A stretch of DNA of 64,000 nucleotides from Dryococelus australis (taxonomy: Eukaryota > Arthropoda > Insecta > Phasmatodea > Phasmatidae). Each line of letters opens with the position of its first letter. Within the stretch, counting starts at the first letter, position 1. Location of the stretch: assembly GCA_029891345.1 (NCBI GenBank), contig CM056999.1, positions 28,431,418-28,495,417 of the forward strand, in the 5' to 3' direction. Positions 13,272 to 25,660 of this stretch are shown here, one piece after another. The notes below the pieces were generated by a model. It made no database searches, had not been told where the DNA came from, and was given only the letters and a program-made list of their open reading frames with translations. A program made the position numbers and the translations under genes.

Positions 13272-13580
13272 ACATCAAAACCCTCTCAGAATATTCTACA
13301 CTCTATTTACAAACTAAATTAAAAATAATAATTCCCTTCCCATTTTCATTCATTCCACAGTCGTTAGAATCACTCATGTCCAAATATCCAGCATTTTTGT
13401 TACTCTCCATACAAAGCATTCTGAACAGCCGAAGAGCATGCCTATTAGACCTCCAAATACATGAGGCATATTCGGCATTGTTCTACGATTTTTTTAACCT
13501 GTTCCATACTTCACACAAAACAATCATAACCAAACTCACCCAGAATATCTTAAAAACTACTTACAAACTAACTAAGCAAA
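13150..13580 (+). repeat. Diverged direct repeat, about 240-bp period
   Basis: Two segments share anchors in the same order: ccatcaccattctgagcag / ccatacaaagcattctgaac, then ttccatactt, caatcata, and ctcagaatattctacactc / cccagaatatcttaaaaac followed by ttacaaacta. Spacing is about 240 bp. No function is apparent. Confidence 0.5.
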
Positions 13581-13629
13581 TACCAATTTTTTCTTCAGCT
13601 GATTATAAACAAATAACTTTTTAAAACAC

Positions 13630-13880
13630 AAAAGTTTTAACAAATACTGAAAAAAGTTAAAATAGTTAAAAAAAAAAAGTCCGGTAGAAATTTCAATCAA
13701 ATTCAACAATTTTTAGGAAATACTAAAAAAAGCTAAACTAATTTTTAAAATGTCCTGGTAGAAATTCAATCAAATTAAAATTTTTTCAATAAATACCAAA
13801 GACAGTTAAACTAATTTAAGAAAACCCCAGTACAAATGTAATAAATCCAAAAATTTTAACAAATACCGAAAAATTATTTT
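13630..13880 (+). repeat. AT-rich tandem repeat, about 80-bp unit
   Basis: Three to four diverged copies of a unit with the anchors aaatacyraaraaagttaaa, then taatttaaaa, then a ggtagaaattcaatcaaatt box. It lies just inside the right TIR of element A. Confidence 0.6.
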
Positions 13881-13984
13881 ATATGAAGAAAGTCAAATTA
13901 CGAAGTAAACTCTCGACACGTATAAAAATATAAATGCGATATTTAACAGTATTAAAAAATCCTAAATGTTAACACTATTTACTT

Positions 13985-14290
13985 AGATAAAGTCTACTAC
14001 CAAAAGTGGTAGTCGGCGGGTGAGGCCTGAACCCCATTCAGCCAACTGAGGGTCCGAGCAGGGCCCAGAATCCCAGGCGAACGTAGCTGTCGAGAGCTTC
14101 CGGTGGCTGCCCGAGCAGGTGTATAGTAGGCCTAGGCGGGGTCCAAAGCCCAGTGCTCGGCTAACCCCACATTGCGCCGCGACAGGCCGCCAGGTTTCCA
14201 GCGGCCCATGGGGAGAAGTCGATGGGTAACAAGCAGTTGCAGAGGTCGGGAGGTCGGGTGTCATGCAGTCGACGTTGAGACCGGTTGTGA
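13985..14290. other. GC-rich block next to right TIR
   Basis: GC-rich sequence with open frames on the minus strand but no recognisable product. It ends at a (GA)n tract. Its position mirrors the GC-richer patch inside the left TIR, but the two do not align by eye. Confidence 0.35.
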
Positions 14291-14311
14291 GATATGTGTA
14301 TCATGAGGAAA

Positions 14312-14317
<6 letters not shown>

Positions 14318-14362
<45 letters not shown>
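14318..14362 (+). repeat. (GA)n microsatellite
   Basis: A run of about 22 GA dinucleotides; a second short GA run is at 14,480-14,494. Frames across it encode only Glu-Arg or Ser-Leu repeats. Confidence 0.95.
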
Positions 14363-14364
<2 letters not shown>

Positions 14365-14514
14365 TCTTGGAGCAAAGCTCTGGAATGCTGTAGGGTGGGA
14401 GAAGGAAGGTGAGTTTGGGTGTTGCAAGACTCTCGATTGCTATTTTTGTCGTAGGGAAGAAAGACAGAGTGAAAGGATTAGAGAGAGAGAGAGAATACAA
14501 ATCATTTAACAAAC

Positions 14515-16092
14515 TCCATTTCTCTAATTCGGTTTATATATTTACTAATCTGTCACGTATTTGTATAAGTACTTAGGACATTTATTCAAGTTGTATTATT
14601 ATTCGATTACGTGAAATGTGTGGTCGGGTCGACAGAGTGAATGTTGAGATTGATGAGTCGGAGCGACAGAGCGAGGGTCAGCTGCATATAACGGGTTATC
14701 GGAATACCTTTTGTGGAATTGCTGCATTCCGACTCATAATGCGTTTGTAGGATCATGATCCTGGTTGTGGTGTGTGCTTTTAATTATTTACTTTGAACGT
14801 GTGGTGATAGCAAAGTTATTTTCTTGGATAGTTGCATTAGACTTCAACGTAATTTGCGAGTGGTTTAATTATATTTTGAGTCAGTCTTAATAGAATATAC
14901 TGCATTGTTATTATTTCGCTTGCGATTTGGTGTTACAATTAATTTTTTCGTATTCGGTTAATATTTTCTGTTGCATAAGGAGTCCCAGTATTTGCATTTT
15001 CGCCTTGAGAGCTAATGGGGGATGAAGTACACTGTTGTGATTAGGTTACATGGATGTTATTCTGTGGATTGATGAGGAGTTTTGATGTGAACCTATGGTA
15101 GGTTTGGTGTATTTCATGTGGTTTTTTTTATTGATTTTATGACACCTGGGTTCTTGGGAGTGTTATTAGTTGGATCACATGTTTGATTAATTTAATTAAC
15201 TTTTTAAAATGACTTCAGTTAGTTAGCATTTGTTTATGTTATATATTGATAGGGAAATAGTATTGTGGTTAATTCATTAGGGTTTTAATATACAGTTAGT
15301 GTTTCATTCGTTACGACTTGTAGTTCGGTCGTGCTAATCGGTTTAATAAATATGTATTGTGGTAATCACATGATTAAAGTAATTTTTAAACTCTTGTGAT
15401 TGTAATCACTTGATTAAAGCGGGGTTATTTATTTATTTTGTGCTATTCAAGGAGTAATGTAGTTGCAAATGTTTTAATTCGATTAGTAAACTGCCATTGT
15501 GTATTTGAACGTTAATTGTCTCTTTTTGTCTCTTTTCATTAAAATATTTGCTTCGCCGAAAACATTTATGCCCTATCTCATTTGTTGGGGGTATTCAGTA
15601 TAAATTAAGAGAGCGAGCTGGACGGAGCTGCTCTCATGTCACACCTGCTCGAAGTGGACGTATCTTGCTCTCATACCTCACACACATTCCACTCAGTACA
15701 CCTTTAGATGTTGTAGAGTGAACATCGATGCCGCGTCTCTCCAAACCAAATAAAAAACCCGTATGCCACTCTTGCACCAACCACACATCTTATATACCCA
15801 GTATACTCGACGTCTTTGGTTAGTCGGCTGCTGGACTTCAGACAATGAGGATCGCTCCTGAATTACACATAACACCCCTACCCCAAAATTAAAAACATAA
15901 AAAAAATTGAAAAATATTCCAAAATATCGGAAAATTGGACTAAGACTTAATCAAATCATACAATTTACCAATTAATCGGGTTAGTAAATTAATCCGCTAA
16001 ATAATACAATAATTAATCTGATTTGTCTCTAATCCACTCCATCCACACATCATTCACCTCAGGTGGTCCAGAACCCATGCGGCCCTACTACT
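14515..16092 (-). repeat. Right terminal inverted repeat of element A
   Basis: Inverted, diverged counterpart of 17-1,600. It ends in GGCCCTACTACT at 16,081-16,092. The inverted TATATAAG at 15,789-15,796 is conserved with the left arm. Confidence 0.85.
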
Positions 16093-16314
16093 CTCACGAG
16101 TATTTGCAGGTTGTCGCGGGTAGGCACAGGTTGTGGGTAGTCTTGGGTAGTCACAGGTAGTCACAGGTAGTCGTAGGATGTCACGGATAGTCATATAGGT
16201 AGTCACAGGTAGTCACAGGTATTCGAATGTAGTCACAGGTAGTCGCAGATAGTCACTGGTAATCGGAAGTAGTCATAGGTAGTCGCAGGTTGTCACAGGT
16301 CGCCGCGGATTGCC
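16093..16314 (+). repeat. 10-bp minisatellite between elements A and B
   Basis: About 20 units close to AGTCACAGGT, some exact and consecutive (16,150-16,169), others degenerate. It fills precisely the space between the right tip of A and the left tip of B. The same unit occurs right of B at 29,175-29,284. Confidence 0.9.
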
Positions 16315-16786
16315 AGTAGTATTCGTTATGACAGTGCAGCACAATACATCATCAATAAATAAAGAAAATTAAAGTCAAAATCAGGTAATTTTCTCGTTCT
16401 CACGCAACTCTTTATCTGTCTAGAATCCTCAATTTAAGATTTTGCAAATTATACTGCAATCAAGCAAATTTTAGTTAAAATCAAGGATTTTTTTTCGTAA
16501 ATGACCATGTAGATTTTTTTTTGCAAAGTCGAGTAATATAAAATAATGCAAATTTAAGCCAGATCTGCAAGAAAAATCAAGCAAATTGAAGCTAAAATCA
16601 AGCAAATTAGATCCAAATAAACAAAAGTTAAGTAAAAAATCAAGCAAATTTAAGCTAAAATAATGCAAGTTAAGGCCAAAAAATCCAGCATTGTTAAGTT
16701 AAATCTGAAAGCTAATCAACCAGCCAAAAAAGTGGCAGAACAAATGTGACGAAAAAATCATGAAATAAAAAAAATCTTACAATTGG
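16315..16786 (+). repeat. Left TIR of element B with internal ~20-bp repeats
   Basis: Pairs inverted with 28,766-29,172. The outer 40 bases include tagtattcgttatga; the inner part contains several copies of a unit like caagcaaatttaagctaaaa (16,450-16,680), also present inverted in the other arm. The arms differ in unit number, which explains their unequal length. Confidence 0.9.
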
Positions 16787-16884
16787 TACATTTTAAGAGA
16801 ATTCTATATCATGCACAGAATTTCCATTTTGCATTTATTTTAATCCATTCTATGTCATAAAATATTGTTTCTCATTTATTCATT

Positions 16885-17089
16885 TCAAGCTATTTTATCA
16901 AATATATTTAAATAGCTATCTGGTAATGTAATTTTATATTTCTCATCTAGAATAAAATTACTTTTTTTTTTTGACAAACTTAGATTCATAAATTTGAAAT
17001 TCTGTAGCAGCATACCATTTATTAATTTCAAGGTCTTGTAGTTTGGTAAATTCATATGAATGGTTTAACTTCTTGAGAAGAGATTCCAT
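16885..17089 (-). pseudogene. Small Maverick-type ORF, element B
   Basis: From the ATG at 17,089 the minus strand encodes MESLLKKLNHSYEFTKLQDL, then INKWYAATEFQIYESKF, up to a lysine run made by a homopolymer where the frame breaks. The continuation KYKITLPDSYLNIF is in another frame. The layout (short basic protein ending in a LPxxY motif) matches small uncharacterised ORFs common near the termini of arthropod Mavericks; function unknown. Confidence 0.5.
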
Positions 17090-17264
17090 TTTTGTTTTAT
17101 TTATAAAAGAAGAAATTTAATAGATAAAGAAAAAAGAAAAATTATTATTTACATTTATAGATTATAAAACTGAAGTGAAGTCAATAGTTAAATTTGTTCT
17201 TTTTAATAAATTTATTTCCTTATAAATAAAAAGGAATCTATTATCTCTTATGAAATAAAAAATA

Positions 17265-17640
17265 ATACCCTATATAAGCATTGCAAAGTGTGTGGTGAAA
17301 TGTTAAACATAGAAAGTTTTTTATCGCATAAAGACACAAAAGTTAAAAATAATTACACTTGTAAAAAGTGTTCCTCTGATATGGCTGAAATTATTGTGAG
17401 TTAAGTAAAGATAAAGTACTAGCGTATGTGGAAAATATTTTTATAATCTACTTCTCAAAAACCATAAAAATACTAAATCATACAATACACACGCAACAAA
17501 AACATGTACAGTATGTAATGAGGATAGATCTATAACATTATTTTCTCCTCAGAAAACCACTAAGGATAAATATAAAACAATATGTAAAAAATATTTTAAA
17601 GAAAAATATTATCATATCAAGGAGTTAAATAGTTAAAAAC
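17265..17640 (+). pseudogene. Cys-rich zinc-binding protein relic, element B
   Basis: Two CxxC pairs of the form CKVCGEM...CKKCSSDM occur at 17,288-17,385, and a second set, CTVCNEDRS...TICKK, at about 17,505-17,595, separated by frame breaks. It looks like tandem zinc-ribbon or endonuclease-VII-like modules. It stands just upstream of polymerase B on the same strand. Exact role unknown. Confidence 0.4.
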
Positions 17641-17819
17641 GATTTTATTATGATCATAACAAGTAATTAAAAGCAATTTCATTTATTATAAATAATTAAA
17701 ATACTTTTTTCGATTTTATTCCCTTCTAATTTATCCTTATATTTTTAGTTTACTTTATAAATTTCTATTTCTATTAAATACCAATCTAAAATGTTATTGC
17801 CCATTTCAATATATTAACT

Positions 17820-18060
17820 GAGTGAAAAGATAGTTCGAGAGTTGAGAATTAAGGGTAGAGAATATAAAGTTAAACATTTGTACAATCTAAGAAAAGCTGA
17901 TTTAATTACAATTCTTATACCAAGAATTTTAAATCAAAAAACAAAAAGCACTCTTGAAAATTTACCTTTTCCACATGCCAATGTTAGAGAAATATATACA
18001 AAAGATAAAAATGAATGAAATGTAATATTTCCTTTTTCTAATAATATAATTGTAAGCCCA
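17820..18060 (+). pseudogene. Possible SAP-like small protein relic
   Basis: An open stretch includes YKVKHLYNLRKADLITIL, a helix-turn-helix pattern like SAP or Rho-N DNA-binding motifs, ending near 18,020. It precedes polymerase B on the plus strand and could be an independent ORF or an upstream part of the polymerase gene. Confidence 0.3.
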
Positions 18061-18086
18061 TGAAATAAAAGTAACCATTTAACAAA

Positions 18087-21000
18087 ATGGATTTTCAAAA
18101 TTTTCCATTATCAGATGTCAATGTTAAAAAAGTGTATGAAGATAAAAATAATTTAAAAGAAATATTTCCTTTTTGTACTAATGTACATGTTAACAAAAAT
18201 AATAGAATAAGCAATAAAATGTATAGAGTTAATACCGCTTTTCAATGCAGGATATCAACATATAACATTAAACATACTTTTAATTTAGTAAAGCCTAATC
18301 ATTTTTTTTAACTTCAGTAAAAAATAAGGTTTTTGAGAGAATTATTGATCTTCTTAGGAAATTCAGAGGAGTGAAGGTTCATATTTATTTAGATGTCATT
18401 TTTCTAAAGGAAAAAATGGGAAAATTAGGTGTTTTGACATTCCATCACGTACACATGAAATATTGAACGAAGGAGAATTCAATGAGTATTACACATACAT
18501 AAAAAAGTAATATCTATAGGAATAACTAAAATTGAAATTAAAAGGTTCAGATTGGAAATTATATAGAATAAATGGATTACAGTTATCTATAAATATGTAT
18601 AATTCATTAAATGAATATCATATATTGATTTACCACAAAATATTATGTTGAAACAAGCATGCATTAATGTGAAAAATGAAGATAAAAAATGTTTTCTTTA
18701 GGCAATTAAGTCTGCAATATTTCCAGAAAATAAAGGTCCACAAAGAGTAAATAAATATATTATTGTGGGGCTTAATAATGATGAAGTAATAGATAAATAT
18801 GAATATCCAATTAAAATTGATGATATACCAAAAACAGAAAAACCAATTGAAACATCTATAAATGAATACTCTTTTGATGATAAGAAGTTCAATATATATC
18901 CACTAAAATTAACAAAACCCAAAACGGAAAAACATAAATTTACTTCATTTAAAAAAAGATACAAACTCACATTACTGTTGGATGAAATATTAACCTAGAC
19001 TACTTTAAGTACAAAAAAATAATCATAATGGTAACATTTATATATGTGATCCGTTTCTTCAATGTTTTACATCCCAAGAAATTTAAATAATCATATAGTC
19101 TGCTGTTCTGAACAAGAACCAGTAAAAATCAGTTTGCCATCGAAAGGCGAGATTTTTTTTTCAAAAACAATAAATATACAAAGAGTGTTCTATTTAAAAT
19201 AGTAGCAGATTTCGAATCAATACTATATGAATTATCAACTCCTAAGGCAAATCAAAAGAAAATCAATATATTTAAAATAATCAAAAAATATCCAGTTTTA
19301 ACAGAAGATGATATCGATAATGACATATATAAGGAAATACTCAACGAAAGATACAAACTTTCTAATGAACAAATAAATACCATAGATTTAAAGTAGAATG
19401 ATGAATCAAATGCAATGAAATATCAGTTTCATGAATTTTCTGGTTTTTGTTACAATATTGTATATAGTTATGGACATTATAAACAATCTTTTACATATCG
19501 AGGTCCAAATGAACATAAAGTACTTGTAAAATCAATGAAAAAGGAAGTAGATGAGATTTGGGAAAATTATTATAAACCAGGAAAATGAAACAACCCATTC
19601 CACTAACAAAGGAAGATAATGCTTTTTATAGTAAATCTAAAAAGTGTTCTACGTGCAAATGTGAATATACGAAGAAAAATTATAAAGAACATCTCTATGA
19701 ATATACAAGTGGAAAATTCATAAATCCAGTATGTATTAAATGTTCCGGTGATTTGTGGAAACTCAAAGGTTTTGTTTCATATTATTTTCTTAACTTAGCT
19801 GGTTATGATGCTCATTTATTTATTAAAGAGTTAGGATATAATGAAAAAAAATATAGATTTCATTCCATATAATGCAGAAAAGTATATCACTTCTGTGAAA
19901 GACACAGGAAATTTAAAAATGAGATTTACAAACACATTTAAATATATAGATAGTAGTTTAAATAAATTATCATCAAATTTAACTAAAAAACAAATGAAAC
20001 ATACACAAATACATTTTCCAGAAAATCAAGTATATTTAGTCATTAGAAAAGGTGTTAATCAATATGATTATATGGACAGTTGGAAAAGATTTTAAGAAAC
20101 TGAGCTTCCCCCAAAAAGTGAATTTTGCAATAAATTAAATAGATCTGATATAACTGACGATGATTATGAATATACAAAACATGTATGGAATCAATTTCAT
20201 ATGAAAAATCGTGGAGAATACCATGATTTATATTTAAAAAGTGATGTAATATTGTTTACAGTTATATTTGAAAACTTTGTAAATACTTTATAAATGTATA
20301 TGGTTTAGATCCAGCATGGTATTTTACAGCACGAGGATTATCATGGGACCATATGTTAAAAATAATAAAACAAGATTTAGAATTATTACACGATTATGAT
20401 ATGATTTTAAAGGTAGACAAAAGGAATTAGAGGTGAAATTTCACAATGTTGTAATTGTTAGTTAAAGCAAATAATAGATATTAAAAATATTTTAATCAAA
20501 ATCAAGAGACAAACAATTTAATATATTTAGATGCGAATAATTTATATGTTACGGCAATGTTTCAATATATACCATACAGTGGTATCGAATGGAATAATAA
20601 TGCAGAATTTAATTTTGATTTCAGGTGTGAATAGCATGAATATATATTAAATTTGAATGATATTTTCGATTACAGTTACATATTAGAAGTTGATTTGGAA
20701 TATCCACAAAACTGAATAAATTAATAAATTACATAAAGATCTTCCATTTTGTCCAGAAAGTAAGGTAGTTTCAGGAATAAATCAGTTTAAATTATTAACA
20801 ACTTTACTTAACAGAAGTATGTAATACACTATCATAATTTGAAACAGTGTCTAGATAATGAATTAAAACATACTAAAATACATAGAATATTGAAGTTAAA
20901 TCAGAGTGATCGGTTGAAGAAGCATATGTATTTAAATACAGGATAAGAATTAATGCGAAAAATACATTGAAAAAGTTATTGATATACTGGTGAATAATGC

Positions 21001-21750
21001 TTTGTTTAGTAAAGCAATGAAAAATATCAGTCTTTGATATACTGACAAATAATGCTTTGTTTAGTAAAGCAAAAAAAAATATCAGGAACAGAGTGGATAT
21101 TAAACTGGTAAAAAAAAAAAAAAAATATTGTGACAAATTAATAGGAAAACCAAATTTTAATCTAGGAATATATTTAATGAGAATATTATGGCTATACACA
21201 TGACTAAACAAACATAAAGTTTAATAAGCATTTTTATGTGGGTATGTAAATTTTAGATATATCAAAATAATTGATGTATGATATTCATTATAAAGGAATA
21301 AAACCAAAACATGGAGTTAAAATTGAATTATGCTATTATGATACTGATTCGTACATTTATAACATATAAAGGAGAAAAATTTTACGAAGACTTGAAGACA
21401 ATGTTAGAAAATTTAGATACAAGTGATTATTCAAATGATAATATCTCTAATGTGCCACAAATAAATAAGAAGGTCTTAGGTAAAATGGAAGATGAATGTA
21501 ATGGAAATCTAATGAAATACTTTGTTGGAATAAAAGCTAAAATGTATGCATACAGAGTTAAAAAAAAATTAAAGATCTAAAGGAGTAAAACAATGTGTAG
21601 TTAATAATAGAATTACATTTGACAATTAAAAAAAAGGTGTGTTTAATGAGAAAATACAATATCGAACAATGAATTTAATGATTGAAAAGCATGAAATATA
21701 TTCAGTAGAAGTAATTAGATTTGCATTAAATCATTGTGATAACTAAAGAA
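18087..21750 (+). pseudogene. Protein-primed DNA polymerase B, element B
   Basis: Replication enzyme of Mavericks/adintoviruses (DNA_pol_B_2 family). Blocks in order: N-terminal domain from 18,087; KGSDWKLYRINGLQL (about 18,545); NVKNEDKKCFL (18,670); exonuclease I VADFESIL (about 19,203); a zinc-finger-like CSTCKCEY (about 19,640); exonuclease II NLAGYDAHLFIKEL (about 19,795); exonuclease III YHDLYLKSDVILF (about 20,220); polymerase motif A YLDANNLYVTAM (about 20,525); motif B region NALFSKA (about 20,993); motif C YYDTDSYIY (about 21,330); and the C-terminal KKVLGKMEDECNG (about 21,468). The total of about 1,200 codons is normal. At least ten frameshifts or stops are present, and a 55-bp tandem duplication lies in the motif B region. 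Confidence 0.93.
20981..21085 (+). repeat. 55-bp tandem duplication inside polymerase B
   Basis: 20,981-21,030 and 21,036-21,085 share gatatactg-aataatgctttgtttagta and the following aaagca...aaaaatatcag, with few differences. The unit covers the conserved motif B region, so the duplication shifts the frame and would destroy the fingers/palm junction. It happened after or during decay of the gene. Confidence 0.85.
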
Positions 21751-21924
21751 TTGTACTATAAATTAAAATAGATACATTACCATAAGGATATCGTAATATA
21801 TAATTTAAATTAATTTAATTATTTACTACCTTCTAAATTTACATTTTATAAATAAGTAATTACAAAATGTTATAGTTTGAAACTTTAGTTACAATTTTAC
21901 ACAATACATGAAACAAAACCGAAA

Positions 21925-23090
21925 TTAATAATTTATAATTAAAATTGTTATATTTCTGTAAATAACTGGGTTTTTACTGCACTTCAAATTTAATAATTGT
22001 TTTGCTTTATTCCAAAATTCTGCTCTGTTTATGTGACCTAATTCTAATGAGCTTAATAAATATTTAAATGAAATGTTTAATTTGTTTTCAACAATGAAGA
22101 CATCTAATAATTTAAATATTTTTGTTTGCAGCATACATAATAATGAATCATCATTATTACACAAACATACTTCTTTTGGAGTAATTTGTTTCTAAAAAAA
22201 TATATTTCTAATAATTGATTTTTAGTTAAATTATTAATATAATCAAGATATTCATTTATGTTTTTAATTGCTAATTTTACAATTCCAAATAAAGGATTAT
22301 AATGCAAAAAAATATATTTCTCCATTCTTTTTATCGTGAAAACCATTAAATAACTCATGAATTATCATTTATGTTTTGTTCACATCATACACTTTTTCAT
22401 GAAAACAAATATAAAATTGATCTTGTTCACTATGTGAAGAATTAAAATTTAAATTTCTAACAGTTAAATTACATGTTTTACTAACTTCAAAATTAATAAT
22501 TAATGAATATCAATTATATGTTGCAATACATATATAACTATTTTTGTTTTCTGCTTTATGCTATTAAATTTTTCATATTCATATTAAATTATTTTAGTTT
22601 TTTTTTTCTTGTACTTTCAATTTTTCATTTTCTTTTATATCTAATTTTTCTTGGAATTCTAAAGTTAGTTATTCTTTTTCTAGAGCGAACTGGTTGTTAT
22701 TAATTTGTTCTTCTTTTAATTGTAAATTAATTTTATAAGAACCATGATTTATAATTAAAAGAAGAATATAATTAGTAGCACAATTTTTAAAAAATTTATC
22801 TTCTACTTAGTTGTAAGAATAAATGAAAGAAAAAGGCCATATTAATTAATATAAATAGTATTTAGTTTATGATATCCAATGGGAGACGAATCGCTTTCCA
22901 TATAAAGATCTACAAATTTGTATTTAACCTCTTCATAAACATGTTTGTTATAGCATATTTGGAATCTTTATAATTTAATATATTAGCCACATGCTTTCCT
23001 TTAAACCACGGTTCATTATTTTCATCCAACACCATATTAAAATTTTTATTCCCAAAAAATAAATTATTTAAATCAAACAATGTAGTTAAT
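21925..23090 (-). pseudogene. BRO-family protein (Bro-N domain), element B
   Basis: The minus strand from about 23,085 encodes a Bro-N-like domain: NMVLDENNEPWFKGKHVA followed by NILNYKDSKYAI, the signature of BRO DNA-binding proteins of large DNA viruses and some mobile elements. Downstream are a Lys/Glu-rich coiled-coil-like stretch (22,600-22,750) and two overlapping open pieces (22,104-22,358 and 21,925-22,164) that form the C-terminus. One or more frameshifts lie after KYAI. BRO proteins bind DNA and are thought to modulate host or viral transcription; the role here is inferred by family only. Confidence 0.7.
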
Positions 23091-23289
23091 TCATTATTAC
23101 TATGTTTACAATCTCATAATTTTAAGTTTTCAAATTGTTATTTAATGAATTGTGCAATCTTGTAAATAAGTAAAAAAACTTGTGTTTTATTAGAATTCTT
23201 TTTAAATAATGAAAAATAATATTTTTAATAAACAAAAAAATTCAATAGTTGACAAAAGTTTTATCTTGAGGTATTTTTAATGTATTTTA

Positions 23290-23881
23290 AACATCTTCAG
23301 TTTCCAAAACAATGTCAATATCAGCACCATCTAAATCAGTTAGATTTCCGTTTTCATATCTAATTTACAAGACAATTACATTAAACAGTTCATTATTAAT
23401 TTTATAAGAAATAGGGTGTATAGGTTCATAAATAATAGAATATCTAAAATTGAACATCTTTTTCGGTGGAAAACTGGTGATTATATCTTGTTTCTAACTG
23501 GTTAGATTTATCATATTTTGTAAACATTCCATATTACAAGATGCAATGAACATTTATTTTTTTTAATGGGCCATAATTAGGTCATTAAGTGCCTATAATG
23601 ATGTTATTCTTTTTCAATAATCATATTTGTTTGAAAACCAAGGATATAGGATAATCGATTCTCAAATTTAATATTAAACTTACATTTAAACAATATTCTG
23701 TTTTCACAATGTGTGATGTTAATACAATGTTATTAGTTGATAATGGTTCAATTAAAGTTTTTTTTAATGAGTCTATATTGTATTGTCCTCTATGCATATT
23801 TATAACTTCATTGTTATCAATCAATGTTATAATGTTGCTATTTATATAAGTTGTTACATATTTTGTATGAAAACTAATCAA
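23290..23881 (-). pseudogene. Putative virion structural protein, element B
   Basis: The open piece 23,621-23,881 has a beta-rich pattern with MHRGQYNIDSLKKTL, like the EIPPGSYEIxDI motif of an uncharacterised structural-type protein common in Mavericks. After a break, YEPIHPISYKI (about 23,425) and YENGNLTDLDGADIDIVL (about 23,350) resemble its C-terminal domain. I assign it as a structural protein by resemblance and position; whether it is the penton/minor capsid protein is not shown. Confidence 0.45.
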
Positions 23882-24039
23882 AGTAATTGATTTGTCTTTA
23901 TGGGTGATACCATAATGAAGTTTCTTAATTAGTATGGAACTATTATATGTTAACTTTAATACTTAATTATCCATTTAATACAAAATACAGTTAAATAAAA
24001 ATATTAATATATGAAAAACGTTGAGTGGGGTGTTTGTGT

Positions 24040-24570
24040 TTTAGTTACGGAAAAAATCTAAAAATAAAAAAGGAGAAGCATTGCCTGGCAATATGGTGAT
24101 CATAATATTGGGCCCAAGTAATTTTTAAAAACTACTTTGATGTTAGATTTTATTTATAAGAAATAATGGTTAAATATTAATAAATAGTATGTTAGCTCAA
24201 AAAGTTTAAATCAATGCAAGTATAATGAGTTATAAAATTATATGGTTTTTTTAAACAGAAGTCAAAGTTAAGTTAAAGAAAAAATGGGATATTTTTGAAA
24301 ATAATAATGATGAAGTGATTACTTTAGATTGTTATTAGTTCACTAGAGGTAGACATAAAATATGTCTGTATTTTATTTAGCACAAACATTTTGGACAATA
24401 CCTAAGCAAGTGGTAAGAGATAATATTAATTTTTTTATGTTTAAAAAAGACGATACTAACTTAAATTACATTTATAATGATTATATCGGTGGAGATATGA
24501 CTTTAAAATTTTTTTAAGAGATTTGTGCAAAATGTTGGGATGAAGAATACTATGATGAAGAATATTAGAT
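24040..24570 (+). pseudogene. Genome-packaging ATPase relic, element B
   Basis: The N-terminal block GEALPGNMVIIILGPS (24,072-24,119) is the start of the P-loop; the following Gly-Lys-Thr positions are destroyed by substitution and a stop. The C-terminal block at 24,362-24,519 has YLAQTFWTIPKQVVRDN, then KKDDTNLNYIYNDYIGGDM, characteristic of the FtsK/HerA-like packaging ATPases of Mavericks. The middle, including Walker B, is missing: only about 240 bases separate the blocks, so there is an internal deletion. It is encoded on the opposite strand to its neighbours. Confidence 0.8.
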
Positions 24571-24720
24571 TTGTTTAGAAAAATGAAAGATGTTAAATAT
24601 AAAAGTTAAATCAAAAACCAATTTTTTTTTTTATTTTCAAAATACTCATCCTTTTTTAAACATGTATTATGAACATTAAAGAAATACGTTATGTTTGAAA
24701 AAGATAGTTACAAAAAGTAT

Positions 24721-25660
24721 TTAAAATTCACAAGAATCTGTTTTATTAATCCAAGAGTTATGAGAATTATCAAATAATAACCATTTAATATAAATTTTAT
24801 CACCTTTTGTTTTTCAAACTTTTTTTTTACCAAATATTCATCGGGATAGTTAGTTTTCATTATTTCGTATTCATAAAAATGGCCTATAATTTTTTCTTCA
24901 TTGATATTTTTTGATTTGTAAGTGGGTACATCATAATGTGAAACTTTAACAATAGAAAATAATTCTGTTGTCCAATTAGAAGTATAACCTTTTTCAAATA
25001 ATTGTTTAATTTTGCTAATACAGACATCGCCACCTTGTATTTCAGTTTAGTAAACATTATTACAAATTATAGTTGTCTTAATTTTTTTAAATTTTGTTAT
25101 TGACCTCTGTGGGTTTCATGCTGATATATCTATATTTTGTATTGTTATATTCTTTCACTTATTCATCTAATATATTATCCCCTTGTTACCATTCAAAGCA
25201 AATTTTTTTCCACAAATTTTATTTTTCAATGTGTGATTAAATATTTCTATAATGCTAGCTTTCAGTTCACTTAATGTAGAATAATTATTGATGTTATATT
25301 TTTGCATAAGTTCTTTAAATGTTTTACTATAAAGTTCAGAAACATTATCAATTTTTATATTATGTGGTTTTTCTTTTTAAAAAAATATATTCTAAACCCA
25401 TTACTACAATTTAAACTGTTTTGTTTTTAGTATGTATAGCAAATGCATACTTTGAAAAACATTAATAACTGTAATAATATACTTGTTTCTATTATTAATA
25501 TGTGATATACATTTTAAATTACCAGTATCCATCTCAAAAAGATCAATTTGCCACAAATTATTAATTACACATATAATTTTTCTTCTGGGGAAAATCTTTC
25601 TTGCAGTTTTAAATCATAGATTACTTCTTCTCTTATATATGGAAAGAATGTTTTGTTAAG
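24721..25660 (-). pseudogene. Maverick integrase with chromodomain, element B
   Basis: A DDE integrase. Blocks: LWQIDLFEMD with the first Asp (about 25,540), RNKYIITVINVF (about 25,470), IDNVSELYSKTF with the second Asp (about 25,330), LKASIIEIFNHTLKN with the catalytic Glu (about 25,250), an SH3-like block with LFEKGYTSNWTTELFSI (about 24,970), and a chromodomain end YPDEYLVKKKFEKQKGDKIY. The stop is at 24,721-24,723. Unlike the integrase of element A, all three catalytic acidic residues are still present, although the reading frame is interrupted several times. Confidence 0.9.

Noticed and set aside
14161..14512. Ser-Leu and Arg-Glu rich ORFs
   Set aside because: They read through the (GA)n tract.
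16093..16314. Possible CRISPR-like array of short repeats
   Set aside because: Unit is 10 bases without spacers; this is a minisatellite in a eukaryotic genome.
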